Shown here in pieces: positions 1 to 10,878 of a DNA stretch of 64,000 bases. Positions within the stretch are counted from its first letter, which is position 1, and every line of letters starts with the position of its first letter. The position numbers and the translations under genes were made by a program. Origin of the DNA: Pollutimonas sp. M17 (GTDB taxonomy: Bacteria > Pseudomonadota > Gammaproteobacteria > Burkholderiales > Burkholderiaceae_B); assembly GCF_025836975.1 (NCBI RefSeq), contig NZ_CP107548.1, forward strand, positions 682,001 through 746,000, given 5' to 3'. The notes beneath the pieces were generated by a model. The model was not told the origin of the DNA and searched no databases. It saw only the letters and a list, made by a program, of their open reading frames with translations.

Positions 1-185
1 GCATTGTTTTCAAGGTCGACGTCCAGAATGGTTGCCGAGACGGCGACCGCGCGTTGCTGGACATATATTTTCATCAGCGATTTTTTTTCTTCGACGGAAC
101 GCAAAAGCTTGGCGATTTCAAGCCGGGAGGCAACGACTTGGGCATCGTCTTCGGTTCTGGGGATTGCGTAGGTGGCGATGGACAT
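1..185 (-). CDS. YcgR-like flagellar brake protein, N-terminal part (cut by window edge)
   Basis: An open frame runs leftward off the window from an ATG at 185. The 61 visible residues begin MSIATYAIPRTEDDAQ and continue with a segment reading IAKLLRSVEEKKSLMKIYV and then AVSAILDVD. This resembles the start of the PilZN (YcgR N-terminal) domain of flagellar brake proteins, which bind c-di-GMP through a downstream PilZ domain and slow the flagellar motor. The PilZ domain itself would lie outside the window, so the call rests on a short N-terminal match. About 97 bp separate it from the next gene on the same strand. Confidence 0.45.
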   Translation of the reverse strand, partial: MSIATYAIPRTEDDAQVVASRLEIAKLLRSVEEKKSLMKIYVQQRAVAVSATILDVDLENN

Positions 186-282
186 GGACCGTGTGCACTC
201 AGATAAGCGATGAACAGTTGGGTGAAGTGACGCTTGTTCCAAGTCTACCCCGTTTATTGTGCTTTTTCTATGACAATTACCC

Positions 283-1230
283 CTACTTGACGGCCTGTGG
301 AAACTCTTTTTTTCGAAGGGCGCATCGGGCCGCTGCGAGGTCCCAGGCAGCGCATCCGACCGTCTTGAAAACAATGGGTTTTCCGGGCGGAACGCCCTGG
401 CTCAATGCCGCGGAAAGGGATTCGACCCGGCTCCAATCGATGCCGGCCTGGATGAGATCGCCGGCCTCGTGGCGCGCGCCGGCCGGGTCGTCCACATACA
501 CCAGGCTGGCGCGCAGGGTATCGGGGCCGATTTCGGCCAGTTCGGGCTTGAATGCGCCGACGCCGATCAGCAGCCGCCCGGCACGGGCCGGCTCCGTATA
601 AACCGGAATGGAGCTTGTGGTCAGTGTGATCACCACATCGGCCTCGGCGGGAACGGATCCGGCGGCTTCGAGCGCCAGGTCCAGATCCCGATGCGTTTTC
701 ACGAAGGCCCGGGCGCCGGCCGGGTCGCGGCCCACGACCACGGTGCGCACGCCGGGATGCAGCGCGGCCAGGGCCTGGGCATGGCCGGCCGATTGCGTGC
801 CGCAGCCTATCAGCGCAACGCACCGGGGCGCAGCGGCCATGAAGCTGCGTATGCCCAGCATGGATACGGCGGCGGTGCGCCGCGCCGTCACGGTGGGGCC
901 GTCCAGCACGGCAAGCGCCTGACCCGTGCGGCCGTCGTAGACGGACACCACGCCGTTGATGGTGGGCAGGCCCAGCGACTTGTTGCCGGGCGCCACGTTG
1001 ACCAGCTTGTGTATGCCGATGTCCTGCGCCGTGGCGGGCATGGACAGCATCACCCCGCCTTGCGGAAACGGAACCACCTGCCGCTCGGGCGCGTGGATGC
1101 GGCCCGCCGCGTAATCGTCCGCCGCCACGGCCAGGGCGTCGACCATATCGTGAAAGTCGAGCAGCCCGGCGGTTTGCGCGGCATCGAAGACGGCCGGCGG
1201 CCGGACGGCATTGATGGCTGGCTGGATCAT
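283..1230 (-). CDS. Ornithine cyclodeaminase / mu-crystallin family protein
   Basis: The 315-residue protein has the usual length of this family, whose members are ornithine cyclodeaminases or NAD(P)H-dependent imine reductases such as delta1-pyrroline-2-carboxylate reductase. Seen: the substrate lysine region IHKLVNV (K75), the motif TARRTAA (about 115-121), and the Rossmann loop IGCGTQSAGH (about 141-150). The gene starts 8 bp after the pntB stop on the same strand, so it is probably the last gene of the transhydrogenase operon. That position favours a pyridine-nucleotide-dependent reductase over a deaminase, but this is inference; substrate cannot be read from the sequence. Confidence 0.85.
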   Translation of the reverse strand: MIQPAINAVRPPAVFDAAQTAGLLDFHDMVDALAVAADDYAAGRIHAPERQVVPFPQGGVMLSMPATAQDIGIHKLVNVAPGNKSLGLPTINGVVSVYDGRTGQALAVLDGPTVTARRTAAVSMLGIRSFMAAAPRCVALIGCGTQSAGHAQALAALHPGVRTVVVGRDPAGARAFVKTHRDLDLALEAAGSVPAEADVVITLTTSSIPVYTEPARAGRLLIGVGAFKPELAEIGPDTLRASLVYVDDPAGARHEAGDLIQAGIDWSRVESLSAALSQGVPPGKPIVFKTVGCAAWDLAAARCALRKKEFPQAVK

Positions 1231-1238
1231 GGGCGGTC

Positions 1239-2675
1239 CTACTCCACCGCCTTGACCATGTCCTCGATGACTTTCTTGGCGTCGCCGAAGACCATCATGG
1301 TTTTGTCCATATAGAACAATTCATTGTCCAGGCCGGCGTAGCCCGCCGCCATCGAGCGCTTGTTGACGATGACGGTGCGCGCCTTGTAGGCCTCGAGGAT
1401 GGGCATGCCCGCAATGGGCGACTGCGGGTCGTTCTTGGCGGCCGGGTTGACCACGTCGTTGGCGCCCAGCACCAGCACCACGTCGGTTTGCGCGAATTCG
1501 CTGTTGATGTCGTCCATCTCGAAAACCTGGTCGTAGGGCACTTCGGCCTCGGCCAGCAGGACGTTCATATGGCCGGGCATGCGGCCCGCCACCGGGTGGA
1601 TGGCGTATTTGACGGTGACGCCCTTCTCGGTGAGCTTTTCGGCCAGCTCTTTAAGGGCGTGCTGAGCGCGCGCGACGGCCAGTCCGTAGCCGGGCACGAT
1701 GGTGACCGATTCCGCATTGCCCATGAGGAAGGCGGCGTCGTCGGGACTGCCCGACTTGACGTTGCGCTGCACCTGGCCGCCGGCCGCCGCCGCGCCCGGC
1801 TCGGCGCCGAAGCCGCCCAGAATCACGTTGAAGAAAGACCGGTTCATGGCCTTGCACATGATGTAGGACAGGATGGCGCCGGACGAACCCACCAGCGAGC
1901 CCGCGATGATGAGCATGGGGTTGTTCAGCGAAAACCCGATGCCCGCCGCCGCCCAGCCCGAATAGCTGTTGAGCATGGACACCACCACCGGCATGTCGGC
2001 GCCGCCGATGGGAATGATGATGAGCACCCCCAGCACGAAGGCCAGGATGGTCATGACGATGAAGGGCAGCCAGGCCTGCGTGGCCATGAACCACAGGCCG
2101 CAGCCCAGCATGGCCAGGGCCAGCACCAGGTTGACCATGTGCTGGCCGGAAAACACCACGGGGGCGCCCTGGAACAGCCGGAACTTGTATTTGCCCGAAA
2201 GCTTGCCGAAGGCGATGACCGAACCGGAGAAGGTGATGGCGCCCACGAAGGTGCCGATGAAGAGCTCCAGGCGGTTGCCCACGGGAATGGGGGCTCCGGC
2301 CGCGGCGATGTTGAACGCATGGGGCTCGGCGACGACCGCCACGGCGATGGCGACAGCGGCCAGGCCGATCATGCTGTGCATGAAGGCGACCAGCTCGGGC
2401 ATCTTGGTCATCTCGACGCGCTTGGCCATCAGCGTGCCCACGCTTCCGCCCACCAGCAGGCCCAGCAACACCCAGCCCAGGCCGATGCCGGCCGCGCCGT
2501 CGGCGGCCAGGCTGACGATGAGCGCGGCGGTGGTCAGCACGGCGATCGCCATGCCGACCATGCCGAACGCATTGCCGCGCCGCGAGGTGGTGGGATGCGA
2601 CAGGCCCTTGAGTGCCTGGATGAAGCACACCGACGCAACAAGATAGAACAGCGTAACCAGATCGGTGGATATCAT
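1239..2675 (-). CDS. pntB: NAD(P) transhydrogenase subunit beta
   Basis: This 478-residue inner-membrane protein is the beta subunit of proton-translocating transhydrogenase, which transfers hydride from NADH to NADP+ using the proton gradient. The N-terminal two thirds is a string of hydrophobic helices. The C-terminal third (from about 300) is the NADP(H)-binding domain III, with the fingerprint VPGYGLAVARAQH and the later VLVLGANDVVNPAA. It is slightly longer than the E. coli protein (462). The ATG overlaps the pntAB stop by four bases (ATGA), so translation is coupled. It is the third gene of a pntAA-pntAB-pntB operon. Confidence 0.97.
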   Translation of the reverse strand: MISTDLVTLFYLVASVCFIQALKGLSHPTTSRRGNAFGMVGMAIAVLTTAALIVSLAADGAAGIGLGWVLLGLLVGGSVGTLMAKRVEMTKMPELVAFMHSMIGLAAVAIAVAVVAEPHAFNIAAAGAPIPVGNRLELFIGTFVGAITFSGSVIAFGKLSGKYKFRLFQGAPVVFSGQHMVNLVLALAMLGCGLWFMATQAWLPFIVMTILAFVLGVLIIIPIGGADMPVVVSMLNSYSGWAAAGIGFSLNNPMLIIAGSLVGSSGAILSYIMCKAMNRSFFNVILGGFGAEPGAAAAGGQVQRNVKSGSPDDAAFLMGNAESVTIVPGYGLAVARAQHALKELAEKLTEKGVTVKYAIHPVAGRMPGHMNVLLAEAEVPYDQVFEMDDINSEFAQTDVVLVLGANDVVNPAAKNDPQSPIAGMPILEAYKARTVIVNKRSMAAGYAGLDNELFYMDKTMMVFGDAKKVIEDMVKAVE

Positions 2676-2989
2676 GCCTTGCCTCCCGGGCTTGGTTTTT
2701 TATCTTTTTTCTTGAACATTTCCAGCATGCGCCGGGTAACCAGGAAGCCGCCGAAGACATTGACGGCGGCCAGCGCCACGGCGAACACGCCCATGTAGCG
2801 CGCCAGGCTGCTTTCGGTCAGTGCGGCGGCCAGCATGGCGCCCACGATGACAATGGCCGAGATGGCGTTGGTGACCGCCATGAGCGGCGTATGCAGCGCG
2901 GGAGTCACGTTCCACACCACATGGAAACCGACGTAGACCGCCAGCACGAAAATAATGAAGTTGATCAGGGTAGGGCTGACTGCTTCCAT
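2672..2989 (-). CDS. pntAB: NAD(P) transhydrogenase alpha subunit, membrane part
   Basis: The 105-residue protein corresponds to the C-terminal membrane segment of E. coli PntA; splitting alpha into PntAA and PntAB is common in alpha- and betaproteobacteria. Three to four hydrophobic helices are visible, including INFIIFVLAVYVGFHVVWNV, followed by VTRRMLEMFKKKDKK at the cytosolic C terminus. An ATG at 2989 was preferred over an in-frame one at 3022 because it overlaps the pntAA stop by one base (TGATG) and begins MEAVSPTLINF as in homologues. The 3' end overlaps pntB by four bases. Confidence 0.95.
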   Translation of the reverse strand: MEAVSPTLINFIIFVLAVYVGFHVVWNVTPALHTPLMAVTNAISAIVIVGAMLAAALTESSLARYMGVFAVALAAVNVFGGFLVTRRMLEMFKKKDKKPSPGGKA

Positions 2990-4107
2990 CAGGCGCTCCT
3001 TAGGACCTTGCCGTCCTTGCACATCAGGCAGGCGGTAATGATTTCGTCTTCATCCTGTATGGCCAACCGGCCCTCGGGGCCCGTGACCAGTTTCATGAAG
3101 TCCAGGACATTGCGGGCGTAGAGCGCCGAGGCGTCATGCGGCACCAGCGCGGCGAGATTGCTGTAGCCGATCAGCGCGACCCCGTGTTTTTCCACGACCT
3201 TGTCCTTTTCGGACAGCGGGCAATTGCCGCCGCGCTCGACCGCCAGGTCGACGATGACGGATCCCGGTTTCATGCCCTGGACGGTTTCCGCGCTGATCAG
3301 CTCGGGCGCCGGGCGTCCGGGGATCAGCGCCGTGCTGATGACGATGTCGGCCTGCTTGCAGCGCTCGGCCACCAGGGCCGCCTGGCGCGCCATCCACGCG
3401 GCCGGCATGGGCCGCGCATAGCCACCCACGCCTTGGGCGACCTCGCGCTCTTCATCGGTTTCGAAGGGAACGTCGATGAACTTGGCGCCCAATGATTCGA
3501 TCTGCTCTTTGGCGGCGGGACGGACGTCGGACGCCTCGACCACGGCGCCCAGGCGCTTGGCCGTGGCGATGGCCTGCAAGCCGGCGACGCCGGCGCCCAG
3601 CACCACGACGCGCGCGGCCTTGAGCGTGCCGGCCGCCGTCATCATCATGGGGAAGAGGCGACCGTACTGATTGGCCGCCAGCAGCACCGCCTTGTAGCCG
3701 GCCAGGTTGGCCTGGGAAGACAGCACGTCCAGGCTTTGCGCGCGCGTGATGCGCGGGGCGGCTTCCAGGGCGAAGGCGGTCAGGCCGGCCTGGGCCAGTT
3801 CGGCCAGGCCGGCGGCGTTGAAGGGATCGAGCATGCCGATGAGGACGGCTCCGGACTTCATGCGCGAGCGCTCTTGCGCATTGGGCGAACGTACCTTCAG
3901 GACGATGTCGGCGGCCAGCGCCTGCGCGTCGTTGGCCAGCTGGGCGCCCGCCTGGGCATAGGCGTCGTCGGGAAAATGGGCTCGCCCGCCGGCATCGTTC
4001 TGGACAATGACCGTATGCCCGGCCGCCACGTACTTCTTGACGGTCTCGGGCGTTGCGGCCACCCGCGTCTCGCCCTCCGCGCTTTCACGGGGAATTCCTA
4101 TGATCAT
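2989..4107 (-). CDS. pntAA: NAD(P) transhydrogenase alpha subunit, NAD-binding part
   Basis: The 372-residue soluble domain I binds NAD(H) and delivers hydride to the NADP-binding domain of PntB. It starts MIIGIPRESAEGETRVAATPETV, typical of the alanine dehydrogenase/PNT N-terminal domain, and has the dinucleotide fold GAGVAGLQAIATAKRLGA at about 170-188. The nearby segment VEASDVR is the expected adenine-ribose-binding end of that fold. A strong ribosome site (GGAGGAG) precedes the ATG by six bases. It is the first gene of the operon; its promoter should lie in the 129 bp shared with the divergent YidB-like gene. Confidence 0.96.
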   Translation of the reverse strand: MIIGIPRESAEGETRVAATPETVKKYVAAGHTVIVQNDAGGRAHFPDDAYAQAGAQLANDAQALAADIVLKVRSPNAQERSRMKSGAVLIGMLDPFNAAGLAELAQAGLTAFALEAAPRITRAQSLDVLSSQANLAGYKAVLLAANQYGRLFPMMMTAAGTLKAARVVVLGAGVAGLQAIATAKRLGAVVEASDVRPAAKEQIESLGAKFIDVPFETDEEREVAQGVGGYARPMPAAWMARQAALVAERCKQADIVISTALIPGRPAPELISAETVQGMKPGSVIVDLAVERGGNCPLSEKDKVVEKHGVALIGYSNLAALVPHDASALYARNVLDFMKLVTGPEGRLAIQDEDEIITACLMCKDGKVLRSA

Positions 4108-4236
4108 GTAGCTCCTCCACCACCGGGGTTATTTTTTGCTGGGGATTACTATACCCGAAGTCATCACAGTTATTTGCAATCCATGCGCCTGAAATCCTTT
4201 AGACTGGAAGCGCTGTCCGGTTTTACGAGGTGATAC

Positions 4237-4644
4237 ATGGGACTTTTGGATTCGATAGTTTCTGCCATGGGTGCGCAGAATCCGCAGGCTGCCGAACAGG
4301 CGGCGCTGCTTCCCGCTCTGGTCGAGCAGGTCAAGGCGTATCCGGGCGGCCTGCCCGGGCTGGTGGAGCGGTTTCAGCAGGGCGGCCTGGGCGAAGTCAT
4401 CGCATCGTGGATAAGCACACAACAGAACCTGCCCGTTACGCCGGAACAGTTGCGCCCGGTCCTTGGCGAAGACCTTGTCGGCAGGCTGGCCCAAGGCTCG
4501 GGCCTGGACGCCGACTCGGTGCTGAACAACCTGAGCATCATGCTGCCCAGCCTGGTCGACCAACTGACGCCCGGCGGCCAGGCCGAGCAGGGTGCCGGCG
4601 CTTCGATGCTGGGTTCGCTGGCCGGCATGCTGGGCAAGCGCTAG
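4237..4644 (+). CDS. YidB-like DUF937 protein
   Basis: The 135-residue protein begins MGLLDSIVSAMG and ends with a run of small residues and LAGMLGKR. It contains the family pattern of a helical middle segment with LPGLVERFQQGGLGEVIASWI (about 39-60) and the segment PEQLRPVLG. It matches the YidB/DUF937 family of small cytosolic proteins, whose biochemical function is not established. It stands alone, divergent from pntAA and convergent with metY. The spacing of hydrophobic residues suggests an all-helical fold; no catalytic motif is evident. Confidence 0.85.
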   Translation: MGLLDSIVSAMGAQNPQAAEQAALLPALVEQVKAYPGGLPGLVERFQQGGLGEVIASWISTQQNLPVTPEQLRPVLGEDLVGRLAQGSGLDADSVLNNLSIMLPSLVDQLTPGGQAEQGAGASMLGSLAGMLGKR

Positions 4645-4656
4645 GGCGCGTTCTCA

Positions 4657-4691
4657 GGCGGCGCGGCCCGTTTCCAGGAAGAGGCGCCGCC
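4657..4691. terminator. Possible bidirectional terminator hairpin
   Basis: GGCGGCGC (4657-4664) is perfectly complemented by GCGCCGCC (4684-4691) around a 19-base loop, between the convergent YidB-like gene and metY. There is no T-run on either side, so intrinsic termination is uncertain. Confidence 0.3.
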
Positions 4692-4702
4692 CGTCGAAGG
4701 CA

Positions 4703-5980
4703 TCAGGCCTGGCTGGCGTCCAGGGCCTGGGCCAGGTCGGCCAGGATGTCGTCGATGTGTTCCAGCCCTATCGAGAGCCTGACCATGTCTTCGCCGACGC
4801 CGGCCGAAGCAAGCTCTTCGGGGCTCAATTGGCGGTGCGTTGTCGAGGCGGGATGGCAGGCCAGCGACTTGGCGTCGCCGATATTCACCAGCCGCAGGAT
4901 GAGCCCGAGCGCGTCGATGAACTTTGCGCCCGCGGCGCTGCCGCCCTTGATGCCGAAAGACAGGATGCTGGCCGGCTTGCCGCCCAGGTATTTTTTGGCA
5001 AGCGCATGTTCAGGGTGATCCGGCAAGCCGGCGTACTGCACCCATGACACGTGCGCGTGCTGCTTCAGGTACTGGGCGACCTTCAGGGCGTTCTCGGTGT
5101 GGCGTTCCATGCGCAGGGGCAGGGTTTCGATGCCTTGCAGCACCAGGAAGGCATTGAAGGGCGACAGGGCCGCCCCGGTGTTGCGCAACGGCACGACGCG
5201 GCAGCGTCCGATGAAGGCGGCGGGACCGAATGCCTCGGTATAGACCACGCCGTGATACGACGGATCCGGTTCGTTGAGCATGGGGAAGCGCTGCTTGTGC
5301 TCGGCCCACGGGAACTTGCCGGAATCGACGATGGCGCCGGCGATGGTCGTGCCATGTCCGCCCATGTATTTAGTCAATGCGTGAACGATGATGTCGGCGC
5401 CGTGCTCGAAAGGCCGGCATAGCGCGGGCGAAGCCACTGTATTATCTACAATGAGCGGTACGCCATGGCGGTGGGCGGCATCCGCGATCGCCTGGATGTC
5501 CACCACGTTGCCCGCCGGGTTGCCTATGGTTTCGCAGAATACGGCTTTGGTGTTTTCGTCGATCAGTGCTTCCAGGGCGGCCACGTCGTCGTGCGGGGCG
5601 AACTTTACCGTGATGCCCTGGCGTGGGAAAGTATGTGCGAAAAGGTTGTAGGTGCCGCCGTACAGCTTGGCGACCGACACGATGTTGTCGCCGGCCTGCG
5701 CGATGGCCTGGATGGCGTACGTTACGGCGGCCATGCCCGACGCGACGGCCAGGGCCGCGATGCCGCCCTCCAGGGCGGCGACGCGTTCTTCGAGCACGGC
5801 ATTGGTCGGGTTCATGATGCGGGTATAAATATTGCCGGGCACCTTCAGGTCGAACAGGTCCGCGCCATGCTGGGTGCTGTCGAACGCATAGGACGTGGTC
5901 TGGTAGATGGGCACCGCCACGGATTTGGTGGTGGGGTCGGGCTGGTAGCCCGCATGGATGGCCAATGTCTCGAATTTCAT
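4703..5980 (-). CDS. metY: O-acetylhomoserine (thiol)-lyase (sulfhydrylase)
   Basis: The 425-residue protein is a Cys/Met-metabolism PLP enzyme of the O-acetylhomoserine aminocarboxypropyltransferase branch, which makes homocysteine from O-acetylhomoserine and sulfide. Seen: the start [18 protein letters not shown], the PLP-phosphate region ASGMAAV (80-86), and the Schiff-base lysine in [10 protein letters not shown] (K204). The length (425-430) distinguishes it from shorter cystathionine gamma-synthases (about 385). It is a single gene with a 264 bp upstream leader that holds a small hairpin (TCGGGC/GCCCGA, 6056-6071). No known SAM riboswitch consensus could be recognised there. Confidence 0.95.
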   Translation of the reverse strand: MKFETLAIHAGYQPDPTTKSVAVPIYQTTSYAFDSTQHGADLFDLKVPGNIYTRIMNPTNAVLEERVAALEGGIAALAVASGMAAVTYAIQAIAQAGDNIVSVAKLYGGTYNLFAHTFPRQGITVKFAPHDDVAALEALIDENTKAVFCETIGNPAGNVVDIQAIADAAHRHGVPLIVDNTVASPALCRPFEHGADIIVHALTKYMGGHGTTIAGAIVDSGKFPWAEHKQRFPMLNEPDPSYHGVVYTEAFGPAAFIGRCRVVPLRNTGAALSPFNAFLVLQGIETLPLRMERHTENALKVAQYLKQHAHVSWVQYAGLPDHPEHALAKKYLGGKPASILSFGIKGGSAAGAKFIDALGLILRLVNIGDAKSLACHPASTTHRQLSPEELASAGVGEDMVRLSIGLEHIDDILADLAQALDASQA

Positions 5981-6244
5981 ATGTGTCGCCGTGTAAGTTG
6001 TTTTAAGGGGTGGGAATAGGAAAGGCGTCGATCGGGGCGGGCAGATTCGCCGCCGTCGGGCATTTGCCCGATTTCATCTGTGGGCATAGTAATAAAATGT
6101 CGACACGTATGCCACCCTTTACGTTTTGTAAGCCCGGTGCGTCCGGCAGCCCGGCTTGCCTGAACATCATGAGCGACTTGGGTTAGCATTCTACGTATCG
6201 CCGTGAGCCGCACGGGGGCTCTTCCGTGGTTTTTGAGGCCGTAA

Positions 6245-8854
6245 ATGAAAGTTTGGTTGAAACGGGTACTGATCAGTCTCGTGGTCGTGGTTATTGTTGC
6301 GCTGGTGGGCATCGCCATTTTTCTCCTGACGTTCGATCCGAACGCGTATAAAAGCAAGCTCGAGGAAATTGTCTACAACCGCTACCAGCGCACCCTGGCC
6401 ATCAATGGCGATATTCAGCTATCGCTCTTTCCACGCATAGGCTTGTCCGTCCAGGATGTCTCGCTATCGAACAGGAATAGCACGGAGGCGTTCGCGTCCA
6501 TAGACAGCGCCCGTTTCGCGGTCGCGATCTGGCCCTTGATGTTCAATCGCCTGGTTGTGGACCATGTTGCGGTAACGGGGTTCAAGGCCTGGATAACGCG
6601 CGACGGCGATGGCAACTACAATTTTCACGATCTGATGCAGCGCTCCGCGGTGCTGGGATCGATGGGGCCCGTGCTTGCCGTGCCTACGCTGCCCATGGCC
6701 GAGGCGCATGCGGAAGGCCAGTCCGCCCTGGCCGCGCCGGCGGCCTATAGCGTAGGCGCCGCCGCGGGCGCCGATTTCCAGATAGATATAGCGGGCCTGG
6801 ACTTGAAGAACGGGGAAATCCACCTGTACGACCAAGTCACGGGCGCGGTCGGGCGCGTTGTGAAGCTTGACGTCAACACCGGACGCATGACATTCAACCA
6901 GGCGTTCGACGTCGCCTTGAAGGGCAAGCTCATCGGTGAATTTCCGGCGGCCGATGCCAACGTCGATGGCCAGGCGCTCATCAAATTCAATCCCGAACAG
7001 CAGACCTATTCCGCCCAGAAGCTGAATCTCGTGGTGGCCGGCAAGCTGGGTCCCTTGCAGGCCAAGGCGGTCACCTTGCGGGGCAACCTGGCCTATAGCG
7101 CCTATTCTGAAATGTTCAGCGCCAGCGGCGTCGAGCTCGTGATGCAGGGCGACGTCGACGGGCCCAATCCCATCAAGGGCCTGGATAGTAGCCTGACCGT
7201 GCCGCAGCTGAAAGTGGATCGCAGCCAGGCCGAGCTCCAGGTCGAGAAGCTGGCCTACCGCGCCAGGGGCAATCAGGTCGGCCAATCTTTCGATATCGCC
7301 TTCGACGCGCCGCGCCTGGCCATTTCGCCCGATGCCGCGAAAGGAGAGCCGGTATCGGGCACCATCAAATTCAGCGGCAAGGATAGTACGCTGGGTGTCG
7401 CGCTGGGCATGAGCGGCCTGGGGGGCGACGCGCGCAAGCTGACATTGAAGGAACTGAAGATCGATGGCGGCCTCAAAGAGGGCGACCGGCTGGTGCAGCT
7501 GAAAATGACCTCGCCCGCCAATTGGGACGTCTTCGAGGAAAAAGGCGGTTTATCCGCCATGAAGGGCGATATCCGGATCGAAGACGCCGCTCTTCCCGGA
7601 GGCAGCTTCGAATTCCCGTTCATCGGCAGCATGCAGGCCGACCTGGTTCAGGATGAGCTAATCAGCGAGATCAACGCGGTGCTCAGCGGCAGCAAGCTGG
7701 ATTTCAAGGTCAAGGCGACCCAGCTCAAGAGCCCCAAGGTAAAGTTCGGGCTGGCCGCCGACAAACTCGATTTCAATACCTTGTTTCCGCCGGTGGCGCC
7801 CAAGGAAGCGCCCGCAAAGACGGCCAAAGAGGGTAGCGATACGCCCGCCGAGGCCGCGCCGGCCCCGGCGCCCAAGCCTGCTGCGCCGGCCGCTTCCCCC
7901 GCGCTGGATCTGTCCTTCCTCAATTCCGTCGACCTCACCGGCGACATCGCCATCGGAAGCCTCAAGGTCCAGGACGTCAAGGCCGACAAGTTCGCCGCGT
8001 CGCTGCGGGCGGCCGAAGGCAAGCTTTCCATCGATGGCATCAAGGCGGACCTCTACGGAGGCAAGCTGGCCGGTACGCTGAAAGCCGATTCCGCCAACTC
8101 GGTGGCGCTGGACATGGCGCTGGAGAAGGTTGCGCTGGAGCCGCTGCTGCGCGACGTCGCGCAAGAGGGGCGCCTGCTTGGGCAGGGCTCGATCAAGCTC
8201 AAGCTGAGCAGCCAGGGCCAGACGATGGCTGCGCTGGAGGCCGGCCTGACCGGAGCGGTTCAGGCAAGGGTTCGCGACGGCGCCATCAGGGGCATCAACG
8301 TGGCGCAGACCCTGCGCGAAGCCAACGAGGTCGTGCGCAATGTCTTCAGCGGCCAGTTGCCCGACGTCGCCACGCAGTTCGATACGGGCCGTCAGACCGA
8401 CTTCACTTCGCTGGATGCGGACATCGACTTCGATCACGGCCAGGGAACCGTCCGGAAATTGAACCTTGCGGCGCCCTTGCTGCGCATCTCGCAAGGGACG
8501 CCGGCGTCGGTGGATCTGGTCAACGACCAGCTGGACCTGGTGATGAACGTGCGGGTGGTGAACACCAAGACCGGGCAAGATGGAAAAGAGCTATCCGAAC
8601 TGCAAGGGGTGGCCGTTCCCATCCGGGTTTCGGGGCCTTTCGACAAGCTGGGCTACCAGGTGCAATGGAAAGAGATCGGCAGCAAAGCGGTCAAGGAGGC
8701 CGTGAAGGGCGGCCTTATCGACATGCTGTCCAATCAGGTCGGCAAGCCGGGCGAGGGCGCGGCGCCGCCCAATGCTCCACAGGCGCCGCCCAAGAAACCG
8801 GTCGACCCCGTCAAGAGCATAGGCGAGGCATTAAAAGGATTACTCGGACAATGA
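6245..8854 (+). CDS. AsmA family inner-membrane/periplasmic protein
   Basis: The 869-residue protein has one N-terminal membrane segment (about 5-30, LKRVLISLVVVVIVALVGIAI region) followed by a long periplasmic part. Family hallmarks are FDPNAYKSKLEEIVYNRYQRTL just after the membrane anchor and a C-terminal AsmA repeat with DGAIRGINVAQTLREA (about 680-695). AsmA proteins are bridge-like lipid transport or outer-membrane homeostasis proteins. A low-complexity Ala/Pro linker (about 525-555, APAPAPKPAAPAAS) breaks the middle. The stop overlaps the next start (ATGA), indicating translational coupling to the small MOSC-like gene. Confidence 0.9.
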   Translation: MKVWLKRVLISLVVVVIVALVGIAIFLLTFDPNAYKSKLEEIVYNRYQRTLAINGDIQLSLFPRIGLSVQDVSLSNRNSTEAFASIDSARFAVAIWPLMFNRLVVDHVAVTGFKAWITRDGDGNYNFHDLMQRSAVLGSMGPVLAVPTLPMAEAHAEGQSALAAPAAYSVGAAAGADFQIDIAGLDLKNGEIHLYDQVTGAVGRVVKLDVNTGRMTFNQAFDVALKGKLIGEFPAADANVDGQALIKFNPEQQTYSAQKLNLVVAGKLGPLQAKAVTLRGNLAYSAYSEMFSASGVELVMQGDVDGPNPIKGLDSSLTVPQLKVDRSQAELQVEKLAYRARGNQVGQSFDIAFDAPRLAISPDAAKGEPVSGTIKFSGKDSTLGVALGMSGLGGDARKLTLKELKIDGGLKEGDRLVQLKMTSPANWDVFEEKGGLSAMKGDIRIEDAALPGGSFEFPFIGSMQADLVQDELISEINAVLSGSKLDFKVKATQLKSPKVKFGLAADKLDFNTLFPPVAPKEAPAKTAKEGSDTPAEAAPAPAPKPAAPAASPALDLSFLNSVDLTGDIAIGSLKVQDVKADKFAASLRAAEGKLSIDGIKADLYGGKLAGTLKADSANSVALDMALEKVALEPLLRDVAQEGRLLGQGSIKLKLSSQGQTMAALEAGLTGAVQARVRDGAIRGINVAQTLREANEVVRNVFSGQLPDVATQFDTGRQTDFTSLDADIDFDHGQGTVRKLNLAAPLLRISQGTPASVDLVNDQLDLVMNVRVVNTKTGQDGKELSELQGVAVPIRVSGPFDKLGYQVQWKEIGSKAVKEAVKGGLIDMLSNQVGKPGEGAAPPNAPQAPPKKPVDPVKSIGEALKGLLGQ

Positions 8855-9240
8855 CGACACCGCTCTATTTTCCCATCGCCGCCTGCGGCGGACTCGGCAA
8901 CCCCGACGCGGCGCCCTACGACAAGCGCTGGCTGGTCATCGATGAAGCCGGCGCATGGCTGACGCCCAGCCATTGTGAAAAGCTGGGCGAAATCAAAGTC
9001 GAGGTCAGCCTGGGGTATCTGGTCATGAAAGCGCCCGGCATGCTGCGCCTTGACATACCGCTGGATGTGATCGAGGACGACGACAGCGTGCGGCGGCAGG
9101 CCGCCATCGGCAGCCAGCATATCGACGTGATCGACGAGGGCGAGCTGGCCGCCGCATGGTTTTCCAGGTTTCTGGGACAGCCCTGCCGCCTGGTGAAGAT
9201 ACATCCGGACGCGGGCCGGGTGCTTTGGCCCGAGCTTTGA
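8851..9240 (+). CDS. MOSC N-terminal beta-barrel domain protein
   Basis: The start used is the ATG overlapping the AsmA stop codon (ATGA), giving 129 residues beginning MTTPLYFPIAACGGLG. The region PYDKRWLVIDEAGAWLTPSH matches the N-terminal beta-barrel domain that precedes the catalytic MOSC domain in molybdenum-cofactor sulfurase-like proteins (usual reading: YDRRWMLVD.G.FLTQR). The protein ends at the barrel domain; the MOSC domain is absent and no broken continuation is seen downstream, so it is a stand-alone barrel. The function is unknown. Linkage to AsmA is a conserved-looking two-gene unit, but no joint role can be inferred. Confidence 0.75.
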   Translation: MTTPLYFPIAACGGLGNPDAAPYDKRWLVIDEAGAWLTPSHCEKLGEIKVEVSLGYLVMKAPGMLRLDIPLDVIEDDDSVRRQAAIGSQHIDVIDEGELAAAWFSRFLGQPCRLVKIHPDAGRVLWPEL

Positions 9241-9279
9241 CCGCGCAAGAGGCGGTTGCCCCGCCTGGCATTCAGCCCG

Positions 9280-9594
<315 letters not shown>

Positions 9595-9630
9595 TCAGCA
9601 GTGTAAGGCGGTTTGCCCGGCGGCAGGCGA

Positions 9631-10822
<1,192 letters not shown>

Positions 10823-10878
10823 GCGTGGCCAGGGATCGTCGGGGTTTGGATTAAAACTATTCAGGTAGTGTAAAACGT

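Noticed and set aside
1488..2798. 436-codon open frame antisense to pntB
   Set aside because: High G+C mirror reading of a strongly conserved membrane protein gene; rich in His, Gly and Gln with no domain and no ribosome site.
5981..6244. SAM or SAH riboswitch in front of metY
   Set aside because: Only a small hairpin was found; no known S-box, SAM-II or SAH consensus could be recognised by eye.
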